DNA of 55,534 nt, taken from IMG/VR virus record IMGVR_UViG_3300016797_001377, positions 1-55,534 of that record; one strand, written 5' to 3'. Position numbers and translations under genes: made by a program. Under the pieces are notes generated by a model. The model was not told the origin of the DNA. It saw only the letters and a list, made by a program, of their open reading frames with translations, and searched no databases. Below are positions 8,355 to 19,083 of this stretch, one piece after another (the stretch's first letter is position 1; the number at the start of each line of letters is the position of its first letter). This stretch comes from a virus.

Positions 8355-11300
8355 TTATTTTTTAACTATAGTTATACTAAACCCAAATGATTCAGTAAAC
8401 CCTGTCCTTTTGTTATATATTAGGCTCAGATCAAATAGGTTGGTATTAAGTAGCTTTGATCCAACCGCCGTGTTAATAGTTAATCCGCTGGCTGCCTTTT
8501 CCGAATTTGTTAATGCAGCAGTTGAATAATTTAACGGTAGATTTTCTCTAGTACTCTTAACGTAAAAATCAACATTTGCTATTTTGTATAATTGTAAGAT
8601 ATTTTGTCTAATGTATCTTTCAACATCATCATCTAAAGTTTCAATATCTGCATAACTAAATTCAGGCTTAATATACTTTTTAAACTGTTCTTTAATAGGT
8701 CCAAAGAGATACTCAATTAGTCTCTTCTGAATAAACATATAGAACTTAACATAAGTATCATTTTCCTCTGTCATAAAGTTACCTTCTATAAGAGACGGTT
8801 GTTTAATAGCATCTTTAATAAATTCCTCAGAATGTATAAAAGTTTCAAGTTCAATTTGTTGTGGGACCTTTAAATACTTAGAACCAAAGAATGATTTTCT
8901 TTCAGTCATTGCTCTTGTACCAATAACTGATTGTATTTGGGATTTATCAATACTCTTTCTAAAATATGCAGGTTCCCAGTTTGAAGAGAATGTATAAAAA
9001 TCTCTACTAAAAATACCTACTTCATTAATAAGTGGATATAAACTTAAGTATGCGCTATCAGTAGAAAGCTCTAATACTGTTGAAGGATCTTCCTCATTAA
9101 CTTTATGATAAAAAAGATTTCTAATTTGTCCAAACCTTTCAGTGTCGCTACTATTGAATTGTGTGTTTGCATATCTACACAACTCCATAACTTTATACTT
9201 GTAAACTTCATCAGGTATTGGACCACCTGTACTACCCGTTCCAGTACTACCCGTTCCAGTGCTACCTGTTCCAGTAGATGTATCAAAGTCAATATTAATA
9301 TAAGGGTCTCTAAAGAAGAATATATCTAACGAAGTTGGCTCATAATAACCGGCATGTCTACCAATAGGTGTAACTCTAGGTTTAGTTTGTAATGATAAGT
9401 CATATCCAATAATATCAGTCAAGTTAAACACTGTAGGTTTGGCAGGATCCGGTAAGACACCAATGTATACAGATTTAATAATATCTTCTTGTGCTCTAAG
9501 TTCAATAGAAAATGTTTGTGCTAAATCTCCATTATTATCTAGGATCCTATTACCTTCTTTATCAATAGTTTCATAGACAATATTAGGTGCACCTTGATTA
9601 ACATTTTTAAAAATAGAAGCAAAGCCAACATCGGTTAATCTAGACGTATATGCATTAAAACCGCCGCCGACCGTAAAGTAACTTGATTCTAATAACTCCA
9701 ACGAACTAGGGGTTGGGCCACCAGGTATATAAGGGGACCCGTTAAGAGTAATGGTTGTAGCAAAAAACTGTGAATCAGAAACAACCCTCTGTATTCCACT
9801 AATCTCATATATGTCGGATCCAATTTCAAATTTTATTGGATTAAATTGTCCATCACTACCTATTGTAATATCACGCAAAAATCTAGGAGGTATACCATTT
9901 ACATCAACCACACCCTGTACAAGATAGGCTTGTACCGTAGGATTAAATGAAGTAGCTAAAAAGCTTATTGCACCCTGTACGATACCACGCTCATATAAAT
10001 ATCCTTGTCCTGATACCTGGATAGGTTGGCAGTCTTGTGTTTGATAATCACTTTCAAATGAATACAAAACCGTTCTATCAATACTCTGTGAACCCTTATT
10101 AACACACTTGTTTTCTAGTGTAAGAAAGATTAACATTACAACAGTTTTCCACTTATCATTCTTGATAAATTTAATTTGTGTCTCAGGCTTATCAGGTGCA
10201 TTTGGTATAAGCATTACCGAAAACCTATAATCATTAAATCTACCATCATTAACATATGATAATGATTTTGCATTAAAGTTAGGTTTCTTGTTTATATCTG
10301 CTTTTGGTTTTGCAATTATTCTAACACCTCTTAAAAAAGCTTCAGCAAAATTCTTTTCATCGCCTCCACTAAATCTCCCATATCTAAGTTGCTTATCTAT
10401 TAAGTTTATCTGACCGCCGGTAGTAAACTTATCAACTATAAAGTAATCATTAAAGTAATCCTTGTCAATTTTCTGGAATGTACCTGGTGAATATACTGAA
10501 CCTGTGAAAGGATTTTCTTCAGTAGAATCTACTGGTGCATTATCTATATAACTCCATGAACTCTTAATGGCTTCATTATCAAAATAATCAGGAAACTCAC
10601 ATAAGTAATACCATTCATGTGTGAAGCCTAGTGGATCTTGCCCTATAGAATATTTTGACGGCGCAAAATTATTTTGCCCGAATGCTTCGCTTAAGTTTAA
10701 ACTATACGGAAGATTTCTAACATTCTTACCGTCATTTAAGTATGACCATTTGTTTATGTAAGGGATTACTCTAGATGCAACGGCCTGTTGTTTTAAATAG
10801 TTTTCTTCAAGCCTATCATACTCAGAATTAATAATAGAATCAAAAGATTGATCTGGATCTGAGTCTTTTAGCAATCCTATAAGTGTAGCAAAGCCACCAT
10901 CATCATAATAAAACTCTCTAATTTCAGGATTACTTCGCCCAAATAAGCTATTTTTGTAGTAGTATTCTTCATAAGATAGCTCACCCATTTGGCTAAACAT
11001 TGTGCTATAGAAATCATAGTCAAAATCTCTTATAGGAAATATTGAAAATCTACCAAACGAAGGTCTATAATCAGAATACAGTGCAACTTGACCACTTCGC
11101 GTAGTTTCAATTTGATTATCGTTAAGAGTTATAATTACATTCGTGTCAATATTATTATAACCAATAATTTTACCACTACTGTTTTTTATCGGCTCCTCTA
11201 AATAAGGCACCCAATCACCTATCTGGGCAAATCCATCTTTAGACTGAACATAGTTACCTTTTACGAACCGATCCTGATCTCCTGCTGTAACTTTAAGTAA

Positions 11301-12986
11301 AGAACCGGTTACGTCATTTCCACCTACAAAGTTTTCATTAGGATTATTTACCGATGTTGATGGGTAGGTTGATATAGCATTAACCATTAACGGATAATCA
11401 GTAAAATCTAATTCAAAATTAAGTCTATTAAATCTTGATCCACTAAATCTTGACTCTACATAAACCGTATCATTATTATATGAAGCTTCAAAGAATCTCT
11501 TCTCTTTAGGTATACCTATATTTATAGCATTTGTTATGGCTTTTGCAATTTCTTGCGGGGTTCCATTAGGATTAAAGAAATGATATTTACTTTGTCCTAC
11601 ATTAGGTACTTCGATTGAACTAGCAGCCACTTCACCAACTCTATTATTGCTATCATAAAAAGTAATCTTAAAACCATCCACTAATTCATTAGTAATCTTA
11701 AAGCTACATGTTGATTGCCCTTTTCTCTGTATTATGCTAGCATTGGCATAGGTATCAGGTGTTTTAAACCCTGCAAGTTTTGATATATCAATCGTTTTGT
11801 CAAACAATCTTATTTGATTATTTCCCCAAGTTGAACCCTTCTTGATAGTATGAAAGTCGTTATTCTTATCTTTAACATAAAATATGGATTCAACTTCATT
11901 AACTCTATTAGGGGTGGGTAGACCAGTAACGGTTGTAGTTTTTGAAGGGTCAAGAAAAACTAATACACCGTTACTATTTTCAATCTCAAACGGCGTGTTT
12001 AATTGTTCAGATACTTCTTGGATAGTTTTAATTTTCGGTAGCTGTGTCTTTTCGGTATTCTTAAAGAAGCCTTCTCCTGATATATCAAACCTACCTTCTT
12101 CTACTTCATTTACATATAATCCAAAATATCTATTAATAGAATAATCAGGCGCGTCTTTATCGGAAAACAAAAATTCAAGGTTAATTAAGTTTGCTAAAAG
12201 AACACCGTTTCTTTCAAATCCTTGAGTAAAGAAAAATTCATTTTGAATAATCGTTGAATCCTGTGCAACAAGATCATCGTATGAATAGCTACCTGCTGAG
12301 GTAAAGCCACCTTTCTTATAATTAATACCATTCCACTGTATCGGTTCATCCTTTCTCCAGCTAACGGTCAACGGCGACTTAGGGAACGATTCTTGGTTAC
12401 GGTAATTTCTAATATAAGATCCAAGTAAACTATTAGAGCTTAAGTCAAATGTTTTAATTGCTGTACAATTCTCTAATACATTTTTTGTAAAATTAGCTGA
12501 TGTTTGTGCATTAAGATAATCTGCGTTTTCTAATTCAGCATTAATGTTATTAACGGCTGCAGGATTATCAATTCTAAATACAACAAAGTAATTGGGTATT
12601 TGTTCATTTAGCCATAAAGGCGCTAACATACCTAGATCCTCAGTATATGCCAATGAAGACACTGATCTTGTACCGGCTGAATAGAACATTTCATATTGAT
12701 TCTGATACTGAGATAAGACCGAAACGTCTTGATATTCTTGGAAAACTTCGTAAGCTAAATCGGTAGGAAATTTACCGCCTTGAAAAAATCTAAAGACATC
12801 TTTATCATAAGTATCCTTTCCACTTATCTTAAATGCTTTAAATGTAGAAGATGCCAATTCAGTATTTGCACTGAATGATTCTAAGTAAAGATTATCGCCG
12901 TTACTAACTAACTTAACATTAGCTGTTAATTTAGGATTAGTTCTAACAATACTATACGATGCTTTGTCAAAAAGTCTTTCGGCCAT
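8355..12986 (-). CDS. Very large tail/baseplate structural protein
   Basis: The protein has 1,543 residues. It is beta-rich, with many Phe/Tyr/Asn and no membrane segments or enzyme motifs. A low-complexity linker TGTGSTGTGSTGTGSTGG lies near residue 1240 and separates a long N-terminal part from a more helical C-terminal part (EFIKDAIKQPSLIEGNFMTE, LIEYLFGPIKEQFKKYI). Linkers of the same type occur in the gpI-like protein at 19739. It lies between a fibre gene and other giant virion proteins, so it probably belongs to the peripheral baseplate, like the large T4 wedge proteins, though no homology to one of them could be established by eye. An AATAAATAA element precedes the ATG. Confidence 0.6.
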   Translation of the reverse strand: MAERLFDKASYSIVRTNPKLTANVKLVSNGDNLYLESFSANTELASSTFKAFKISGKDTYDKDVFRFFQGGKFPTDLAYEVFQEYQDVSVLSQYQNQYEMFYSAGTRSVSSLAYTEDLGMLAPLWLNEQIPNYFVVFRIDNPAAVNNINAELENADYLNAQTSANFTKNVLENCTAIKTFDLSSNSLLGSYIRNYRNQESFPKSPLTVSWRKDEPIQWNGINYKKGGFTSAGSYSYDDLVAQDSTIIQNEFFFTQGFERNGVLLANLINLEFLFSDKDAPDYSINRYFGLYVNEVEEGRFDISGEGFFKNTEKTQLPKIKTIQEVSEQLNTPFEIENSNGVLVFLDPSKTTTVTGLPTPNRVNEVESIFYVKDKNNDFHTIKKGSTWGNNQIRLFDKTIDISKLAGFKTPDTYANASIIQRKGQSTCSFKITNELVDGFKITFYDSNNRVGEVAASSIEVPNVGQSKYHFFNPNGTPQEIAKAITNAINIGIPKEKRFFEASYNNDTVYVESRFSGSRFNRLNFELDFTDYPLMVNAISTYPSTSVNNPNENFVGGNDVTGSLLKVTAGDQDRFVKGNYVQSKDGFAQIGDWVPYLEEPIKNSSGKIIGYNNIDTNVIITLNDNQIETTRSGQVALYSDYRPSFGRFSIFPIRDFDYDFYSTMFSQMGELSYEEYYYKNSLFGRSNPEIREFYYDDGGFATLIGLLKDSDPDQSFDSIINSEYDRLEENYLKQQAVASRVIPYINKWSYLNDGKNVRNLPYSLNLSEAFGQNNFAPSKYSIGQDPLGFTHEWYYLCEFPDYFDNEAIKSSWSYIDNAPVDSTEENPFTGSVYSPGTFQKIDKDYFNDYFIVDKFTTGGQINLIDKQLRYGRFSGGDEKNFAEAFLRGVRIIAKPKADINKKPNFNAKSLSYVNDGRFNDYRFSVMLIPNAPDKPETQIKFIKNDKWKTVVMLIFLTLENKCVNKGSQSIDRTVLYSFESDYQTQDCQPIQVSGQGYLYERGIVQGAISFLATSFNPTVQAYLVQGVVDVNGIPPRFLRDITIGSDGQFNPIKFEIGSDIYEISGIQRVVSDSQFFATTITLNGSPYIPGGPTPSSLELLESSYFTVGGGFNAYTSRLTDVGFASIFKNVNQGAPNIVYETIDKEGNRILDNNGDLAQTFSIELRAQEDIIKSVYIGVLPDPAKPTVFNLTDIIGYDLSLQTKPRVTPIGRHAGYYEPTSLDIFFFRDPYINIDFDTSTGTGSTGTGSTGTGSTGGPIPDEVYKYKVMELCRYANTQFNSSDTERFGQIRNLFYHKVNEEDPSTVLELSTDSAYLSLYPLINEVGIFSRDFYTFSSNWEPAYFRKSIDKSQIQSVIGTRAMTERKSFFGSKYLKVPQQIELETFIHSEEFIKDAIKQPSLIEGNFMTEENDTYVKFYMFIQKRLIEYLFGPIKEQFKKYIKPEFSYADIETLDDDVERYIRQNILQLYKIANVDFYVKSTRENLPLNYSTAALTNSEKAASGLTINTAVGSKLLNTNLFDLSLIYNKRTGFTESFGFSITIVKK
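9231..9275 (-). repeat. Three tandem 15-bp units coding for the TGTGS linker
   Basis: Three copies of a 15-base unit (9231-9245, 9246-9260, 9261-9275) differ at two positions only and encode repeated Gly-Thr-Gly-Ser-Thr inside the 1,543-residue protein. This is an in-frame coding repeat that can expand or contract without a frameshift. Confidence 0.85.
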
Positions 12987-13002
12987 TTAATTTTCACTTT
13001 TT

Positions 13003-13011
13003 TTATTTATT
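13003..13011 (-). promoter_or_regulatory. Late-promoter-like element AATAAATAA
   Basis: The minus strand reads TGAATAAATAAAAAAAG, and the ATG of the 1,543-residue protein is at 12986. It is the AATAAATAA variant of the window-wide element. Confidence 0.5.
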
Positions 13012-13038
13012 CACCAAGATGGAAGTGAAAATCAAAGA

Positions 13039-16000
13039 TTAAAAGGAACTGCCTTCTTGCGCAAACCCTTGCGTTATACCACCACGGCTAGAAGATCCAC
13101 CAGATCTAACAACATCATTTACTCTAGTGGCAGTAACAGAAGGGCTTAACTTAGTTAAAACTTTTTCTAAATCATTTAAACCTTTGGTAACTGTCTTTGA
13201 TGGGAATACATCTAAATTAAGGTTATCTGAACGGAATTTAGCAAACACCTCAACATCATATTGATAGACATCCTGATTATCAGGGAATATATCAAATCCT
13301 ATTCTTTTTGCATAAGTAACATTAACCGTTGAACCTGTACTATCACCTGCAATATTTCCAAATCCACCTGCACTACCAGAACCAGTTCCAAAGTAATCGG
13401 TCATTCTATATTGAAATACCATCGGGATATTTATAGAATTCTGTTGACCAAATCCAACAATCGTAGCAGACTGTATTGAATCACCACCTACTTGAATATT
13501 GTTATGGTCATCTGAAGAAATGAACAGATAAGATCCGCAACTTTCTTTACCTAAAGTATATTGATCAAATGTTTCAAACGCAGTTTTAACATTTCTACTA
13601 TACCCAGCGCCGCCATTAACACTTTTTAATGCAATAAGAGATGATGCGGTCAATGAAGGGCTAGGTTGAATTAATTGACCTGTTGTAAAGCTTTGCCCAG
13701 CTAAAGCACCTGTAGTTGTTAATGTTTCTAATTCAACAATATTTTCATTTAGGTAAATTGCCTGTTGCTTCCCCTTTGCCTGATCAGACTGTAATGGAAT
13801 AAATTTTGAATGTCTAAATAAAACATTAGCAGTACCATTACCGTTAGAAGTACAATCTAAAGCACCTGGTATAGGGTCTCCTACATTTCCTAATGTTGTA
13901 GTATCTCCTGTAAATTGGATATATGCAGCTCTAAATGCATCCAAATTTTGTATATATGGGTGAGTAATATGAATCTCTAGTGTTTCGTCACCAGTAGCAA
14001 TTGGGTAAGTCCCTGCGGTTGTTGGTGCACCAGTAGCATCAAACCCACCACCCCAAATAAATTCAGCCGGATCAATTGAAACTGTCCCTGTATCTCTACC
14101 GTAGAAATTTTCAGCAGAATCTAAATTAAATGTAAAGTCATTGTCTGGGTTGCGGTAATTGTAAAAGTTTTCCTCAGAAGAAACATCGCTATATCTACTA
14201 TTAATAAATTGATTTTTATTCTGTGTTGATTGGAAAGGTGCTAAAGATGTGGTCTGACCGTAACTCCAGTTACCATCCACAGTAGGATTAGTCAAAAGAA
14301 CCGGTGTTAGGTCATATTTTCTAACAGTATTATAATCAGCATCGTCTGAAGTAAACGTTGCAACACCACTACTTTGATTAACCGAACTGTTATCTAACCA
14401 TGAATAAGTAGCAGGTAAAATAGTACTACCCCCAGTTACCTCACTTATTGTGTAATTAGGATTTTCTGATTGTTTAACCATGCGGCCTCTGTTACCGGCA
14501 ATCCTAGAAATTAATCTTAGTCCAGTTTGTTCATTATTGGCTAAGTTAATAAAGAATGTTTTAGATATAATAGCCCCTCTAGGATCATCTAGGTTAGATA
14601 CTTCTTGGGAATAAAAACCAGCAAAAACTTTAGTTAAAGAATTTCTCTTAAGGTTAGTTACATTACCTTGATCATCAATTAAAGTAACAACCAAATTACC
14701 TTGAGCATTTCTAAGTATTTCAGCAAACTCGTCTAAACGATTTTGCATTTCTTGTAGCTTAGTAAATAGATCAATTGGCGTTTGGTTCTCAGATAAGAAA
14801 CCTGATGCAATAACCGGTGTTGAGTGAGCAAAATAAGTTTCGTTTGCAGTAAATGAACTACTTAAATGCTGGTCAATACCTTTTGCATTTAGATCTTCTT
14901 CAAGACTTACTTTAGCCAAATCTTGTTGGTTCTGATTTAGTATTGCCTCGGTTGCATTATCCGAACTTAAGTCAGCTGGGAATTGAATTATAACTGGATT
15001 AGACCAAGAACTCTCTAATGGGTTTGATGGCCATCCTGCTTCACTTATTGATTTAACCTGTACCTCTACCTGTTCACCCTTTCTAATTGGTATGTCTAAC
15101 TGGTTAATATTTACTGAATCTGCATTATCTGCATCAATTGCAATCCATTCATATGTACCTGTGATTGGGTTTCTTTCTCTAGGCCTAAGGGTACTTTCAA
15201 CTATATTATAATTAGAAAATGCACCTTGGCTTTTTCCAGACCCATCAGTAAAAGTAAACTGATCTACCGGGTTGGCTGCACCATCACTTGATAGGTATCG
15301 GTATCTTATCTTAAACTTAACGATTGACTGTGTACCGGTAGCTGGTGTAGATTTTTCCTGTGGCATTGGCCAAAAACCTCTAGCCCTATATTTAGGTGTT
15401 ATGCTTGATACTGAATTATCTTTAGATTTAGCATCTATCTCCTTTACAACGGATGAATACAGTTGCGCCTGCGAAGATCTCTCTGTAATTAAACCTTGTA
15501 ATGCATTCTTATCAGCATCTCTTTCAACCTCAGTAGAATAATTAGTTGTTTGTATCTTTGTTCTACTCTGTGCTATAGCACCATCTAATTCTTTAAGAGT
15601 AGCTTCAATGGTATTCTTTTGATTATTTAAATCTGTTAATTCTATAATTGCTGGAGAATCACTAACTTGCCCATTAATTAACTTAACATTAAAATCGTCA
15701 ATCGTCAATTCAGGCGCATTTGGAATAATACCCTCCCTTGTTGTTGGAATCTTATCATCAGCAAAAGATAATAGCATCGAACCAAAATCAATTGCACTCT
15801 GTTGGTAATATTCAGCTAAAGTCTGTTCTACACCTGCGGCATTTATGGTAGTTAATGTATTTGTATAAAATGCACTACCCGGTGACCAATTAACAGATGG
15901 AATTTTTGAATCTGGATCTATAGGCTTAACAAAAGTAACACATCTTTCATTAAATCCTACCGTTACATCAACCTGTACATTATCTTCTAATGCAGAAGAT

Positions 16001-16923
16001 ATTTTTAAAATGTCAGCACCAATTCTAATAGGCTCGGATCCTTCAACCAATTCCAATATAACTGTATTTGTACTAGAATCAATTTTAGTAATTCTATATC
16101 TTGTATTAATAGGATCGGTAATAACCTCAAGACTATCTCCTACTGCAAGCTGTACCGTGTCGTCAAAATCGGCCTCTGCATCAGTATAAAAAAGTTTATT
16201 TAGTTTATATTGTTTCTTTTGAGAAGTGACCGTAACACCGTTAATTTCCTCTGTAACAGTGGCATCTGATATTCTAACGACGCTGAAGTTGCCAGTATAT
16301 CTTTTAACTCTAGGTGGTAGATCAACAACAGCTTCATCCAATACATATGAAATATTTCTCTCTACAATTTGTTGTAAAAAGGTATCATAATTAATGTCTG
16401 CCCGACCTTCAAAATTATTAGTAAAGTAATTAACTTTAGCTTGTGTATTGGTATTAAGAATAAATCTTTGTATGATTGCTCTTTCAGTATCAATAGGTAC
16501 CTGTCCAGTTAAATCAAATGAAATGTATAAGAGTGGGTTGATTAACTCTTCAAAAAACCAATTAGGTTTAATGTTAAAGTTTTCAATTGAATTAATAGAT
16601 GTTAAGCTATTTGCTTCTGTTGGTAACTTTGCTAAAACTAATTTTCTAAATGTACCATCGGAAAGTCTAATTGAACTGTTCGAACCATTGACATTAGTAA
16701 TTGTATTAATATTAGATTGAAGTCTATCTACAGAGTTCTTAAGAAAACCGAAACTAGGAATAGTAACCCTGGAATTTGTACCATCATTATTTTGAATATT
16801 GATAGTAACCGATTCATTACTAGAAGTAATGGCCTGATTAACCTTCTCAAAACTTTCTAAAGAATTATTGAATAACCTTAAAAGTTCAGGTAAGAGAGTT
16901 GATATAGAATTATTTTCAGCCAT
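13039..16923 (-). CDS. Very large baseplate/fibre-connector protein with FN3-like segment
   Basis: The 1,294-residue protein starts with a helical N-terminus (LLPELLRLFNNSLESFEKVN). Beta domains follow, then a helical coiled stretch (about residues 430-500, IELTDLNNQKNTIEATLKEL), a fibronectin-III-like segment near 530-650 (VKFKIRYRYLSSDG, then GEQVEVQVKSISEAGWPS), another short coil (about 715-740, IDLFTKLQEMQNRLDEFAE), and a long beta C-terminus rich in Gly, Thr and Asn. No catalytic motif is seen. It sits in a run of giant virion genes with gaps of only 25-50 bases. A structural role connecting baseplate and fibres is inferred. Confidence 0.6.
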   Translation of the reverse strand: MAENNSISTLLPELLRLFNNSLESFEKVNQAITSSNESVTINIQNNDGTNSRVTIPSFGFLKNSVDRLQSNINTITNVNGSNSSIRLSDGTFRKLVLAKLPTEANSLTSINSIENFNIKPNWFFEELINPLLYISFDLTGQVPIDTERAIIQRFILNTNTQAKVNYFTNNFEGRADINYDTFLQQIVERNISYVLDEAVVDLPPRVKRYTGNFSVVRISDATVTEEINGVTVTSQKKQYKLNKLFYTDAEADFDDTVQLAVGDSLEVITDPINTRYRITKIDSSTNTVILELVEGSEPIRIGADILKISSALEDNVQVDVTVGFNERCVTFVKPIDPDSKIPSVNWSPGSAFYTNTLTTINAAGVEQTLAEYYQQSAIDFGSMLLSFADDKIPTTREGIIPNAPELTIDDFNVKLINGQVSDSPAIIELTDLNNQKNTIEATLKELDGAIAQSRTKIQTTNYSTEVERDADKNALQGLITERSSQAQLYSSVVKEIDAKSKDNSVSSITPKYRARGFWPMPQEKSTPATGTQSIVKFKIRYRYLSSDGAANPVDQFTFTDGSGKSQGAFSNYNIVESTLRPRERNPITGTYEWIAIDADNADSVNINQLDIPIRKGEQVEVQVKSISEAGWPSNPLESSWSNPVIIQFPADLSSDNATEAILNQNQQDLAKVSLEEDLNAKGIDQHLSSSFTANETYFAHSTPVIASGFLSENQTPIDLFTKLQEMQNRLDEFAEILRNAQGNLVVTLIDDQGNVTNLKRNSLTKVFAGFYSQEVSNLDDPRGAIISKTFFINLANNEQTGLRLISRIAGNRGRMVKQSENPNYTISEVTGGSTILPATYSWLDNSSVNQSSGVATFTSDDADYNTVRKYDLTPVLLTNPTVDGNWSYGQTTSLAPFQSTQNKNQFINSRYSDVSSEENFYNYRNPDNDFTFNLDSAENFYGRDTGTVSIDPAEFIWGGGFDATGAPTTAGTYPIATGDETLEIHITHPYIQNLDAFRAAYIQFTGDTTTLGNVGDPIPGALDCTSNGNGTANVLFRHSKFIPLQSDQAKGKQQAIYLNENIVELETLTTTGALAGQSFTTGQLIQPSPSLTASSLIALKSVNGGAGYSRNVKTAFETFDQYTLGKESCGSYLFISSDDHNNIQVGGDSIQSATIVGFGQQNSINIPMVFQYRMTDYFGTGSGSAGGFGNIAGDSTGSTVNVTYAKRIGFDIFPDNQDVYQYDVEVFAKFRSDNLNLDVFPSKTVTKGLNDLEKVLTKLSPSVTATRVNDVVRSGGSSSRGGITQGFAQEGSSF

Positions 16924-16944
16924 TATTATCTTTACGTTCTTTTA

Positions 16945-16953
16945 TTATTTATT
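16945..16953 (-). promoter_or_regulatory. Late-promoter-like element AATAAATAA
   Basis: The minus strand reads TTAAATAAATAATAAAAG, overlapping the stop of the upstream 705-residue gene. The ATG of the 1,294-residue gene follows at 16923. Confidence 0.5.
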
Positions 16954-19066
16954 TAATGATATCATATACGAAATTCAGAGTACCTTGTTCTGTACATATA
17001 AATTCAATTATAGGTTTCTCTGTAATATCAGAGTTTGTAATGACTCCCATAGATACTCCAAATGAACCGTTATTTAGTCTACTTGGTGCATCAGTCCAAA
17101 CACGAATATTCCTAGAACCTATATTAAGATTATTATTGAATGTTAATCTAAGAGTTTGACCAGTCTTCCATTGTATATCAGTATCATCAATGTAAATATT
17201 CAAATCACCGCCTGCTTGATTTACAGTATCTAATCTTAACATATTAGTATAAGTAACTAAATCAGCAAATACTTGTGGAATTGCTTGATTAAGATCAAGA
17301 GGGTTAGCAGTTGTTATAGTAACCTCATCTGCGTTGTAAGGTATCATAAAATTGTATTCCTGTGTTGCTAATGAAATAGTAACAAGATTAGGTGTGTTAG
17401 TATCAACCTTAATACCAGTACCTTGTCTAATTACATCAGTGTTATACTGTAAAGTAATTGGTACATTACCTGTAGCCAATGCCTGTATTTCATCTGAGTT
17501 TTTAGCAATAAGATCTAACAAAACAGTATCATTAGCAAAAGCAAGATTAGCTGCATCCAATTGATCCTGGACACTGTTAATCTGAGCCTGTAATGAAGTC
17601 ACATCGGATACGTTGGCAATTTGATTTTCTAGAGATTGTACCTTTTGGTCAATCTTTGATATTTCTAATTGCTGCGTCTGGAATATTTTTGCAGATTCTT
17701 GTAATTGTGCAGTCGCTTCACTGAAGAGCTGCATTGAAAATGTATTATAGTCATTAACGATTGTGTCGATACCGGCCGTTCCTGGTGAAGCATCAAATCG
17801 TAAATTAATTTTAAATCCATAACTGTTTCCGTTTTGCCCGGTAACTTTATTTGGTTTAAACTTAGGATATCTCTGAATGTAACCACCATCAGTTGTTGGA
17901 GTAATGTTATCAACAAGAAGAATACCGTATAGGTTAGTAACCGTATTTGAAGTATTACTTGTATCAACTAAATCATAATAGACCAACACGGTATTAAATT
18001 CAAATGTACCTGCAAGATCAGTTCCATTAAATTGTGCAATAGTAGATATTGTAGGGTCCGATGCAATTTGCTCATAATCACCTGGTGTGAAGTCTACTGA
18101 GATACCATCAAGCTCAGATCTAACGTAAGCAGATCCACTATATCCAGCAGGACTTCCATAATCTGCCGGGTATTTTCTAATGTTAGCATTGTTAGCACTA
18201 ATAAACGAACCAGGTTCAGTAAAATATGAATCTGTTGATGTTGGCGGATTAGGCTCATTCATCCAGTTTGCATTGGGATCGGTATACCCACCGTTAATAC
18301 CTGGGCCTAAGAGAGGTTGATCATAATCATAGAATGCATTAATACTTAACCCTTGTGGATGTATTGTGCTAGCATTTCTACCTAATATAAATTCATCCTT
18401 GCCTTGTATTCTTAAACTAGGCTGGTAATTTAAATCTGAAATTGAGTCAAACAAAACAGTTGGAGTTTTACCAACTTCAGTAGGAACATTAATATAAAGT
18501 TCAGTGTAAGCTTCTCCTGCTTTATCAACATTATTAACAATATCAATATCTCCTATGTATTGTACAACCTTTCTATATTGTCTAGGTCCTGTTAACTGTT
18601 GATCTTCTTCAACAAATAAAGGCCTTGTAATACTTGGTGTTTTTTCAAGATTAGTGGCTTCTCTAAATCGGATAGCACCAGTTTCTTTTAGCCACTTAAA
18701 GAAAACACGTTCGGCAACAGATCTTTGGATAGTATTATCATATCCTGCATCACTTATAATTAACTCTTCTAAATTTAGCGCATAATTTTGAAGGCTTTCT
18801 GTAAAGTTAACATTAGGATCTCCTTTTAACCCACCACTTGCAATCATACCGTCTATGGTATCAAATTGCATATAGTTTTCATAATTACTAAATGTATTAG
18901 GATCAAGTCTATCAAAGTCAGGCAAATTCAAAAGCACAAACTTAGAAAAGACTAACTTAAGGCTGTCATTATTAAGTGTCTTTGATAAATCTCGTGCAGA
19001 AGAAGAGAAGGTGTAAAAAGTACCTCCTTCAGCCTGCGGCGTTTTAATTAAAGGCGTGGTTGCCAT
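16949..19066 (-). CDS. Structural protein with central coiled coil
   Basis: The protein has 705 residues. A helical/beta N-terminal part (1-200) is followed by a Pro/Gly/Asn-rich middle (about 220-330, TDPNANWMNEPNPPTSTDSY). A coiled coil (about 450-540, SAKIFQTQQLEISKIDQKVQ, then SLQAQINSVQDQLDAANLAF) leads to a beta-rich C-terminal domain that could be a trimeric fibre head. No enzymatic motif, signal or membrane span is present. Its order beside the fibre-like gene at 19084 and the gpI-like gene suggests a baseplate-associated trimer. The family is not recognised. Confidence 0.6.
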   Translation of the reverse strand: MATTPLIKTPQAEGGTFYTFSSSARDLSKTLNNDSLKLVFSKFVLLNLPDFDRLDPNTFSNYENYMQFDTIDGMIASGGLKGDPNVNFTESLQNYALNLEELIISDAGYDNTIQRSVAERVFFKWLKETGAIRFREATNLEKTPSITRPLFVEEDQQLTGPRQYRKVVQYIGDIDIVNNVDKAGEAYTELYINVPTEVGKTPTVLFDSISDLNYQPSLRIQGKDEFILGRNASTIHPQGLSINAFYDYDQPLLGPGINGGYTDPNANWMNEPNPPTSTDSYFTEPGSFISANNANIRKYPADYGSPAGYSGSAYVRSELDGISVDFTPGDYEQIASDPTISTIAQFNGTDLAGTFEFNTVLVYYDLVDTSNTSNTVTNLYGILLVDNITPTTDGGYIQRYPKFKPNKVTGQNGNSYGFKINLRFDASPGTAGIDTIVNDYNTFSMQLFSEATAQLQESAKIFQTQQLEISKIDQKVQSLENQIANVSDVTSLQAQINSVQDQLDAANLAFANDTVLLDLIAKNSDEIQALATGNVPITLQYNTDVIRQGTGIKVDTNTPNLVTISLATQEYNFMIPYNADEVTITTANPLDLNQAIPQVFADLVTYTNMLRLDTVNQAGGDLNIYIDDTDIQWKTGQTLRLTFNNNLNIGSRNIRVWTDAPSRLNNGSFGVSMGVITNSDITEKPIIEFICTEQGTLNFVYDIIK

Positions 19067-19083
19067 GTATTACTTTCTTTTTA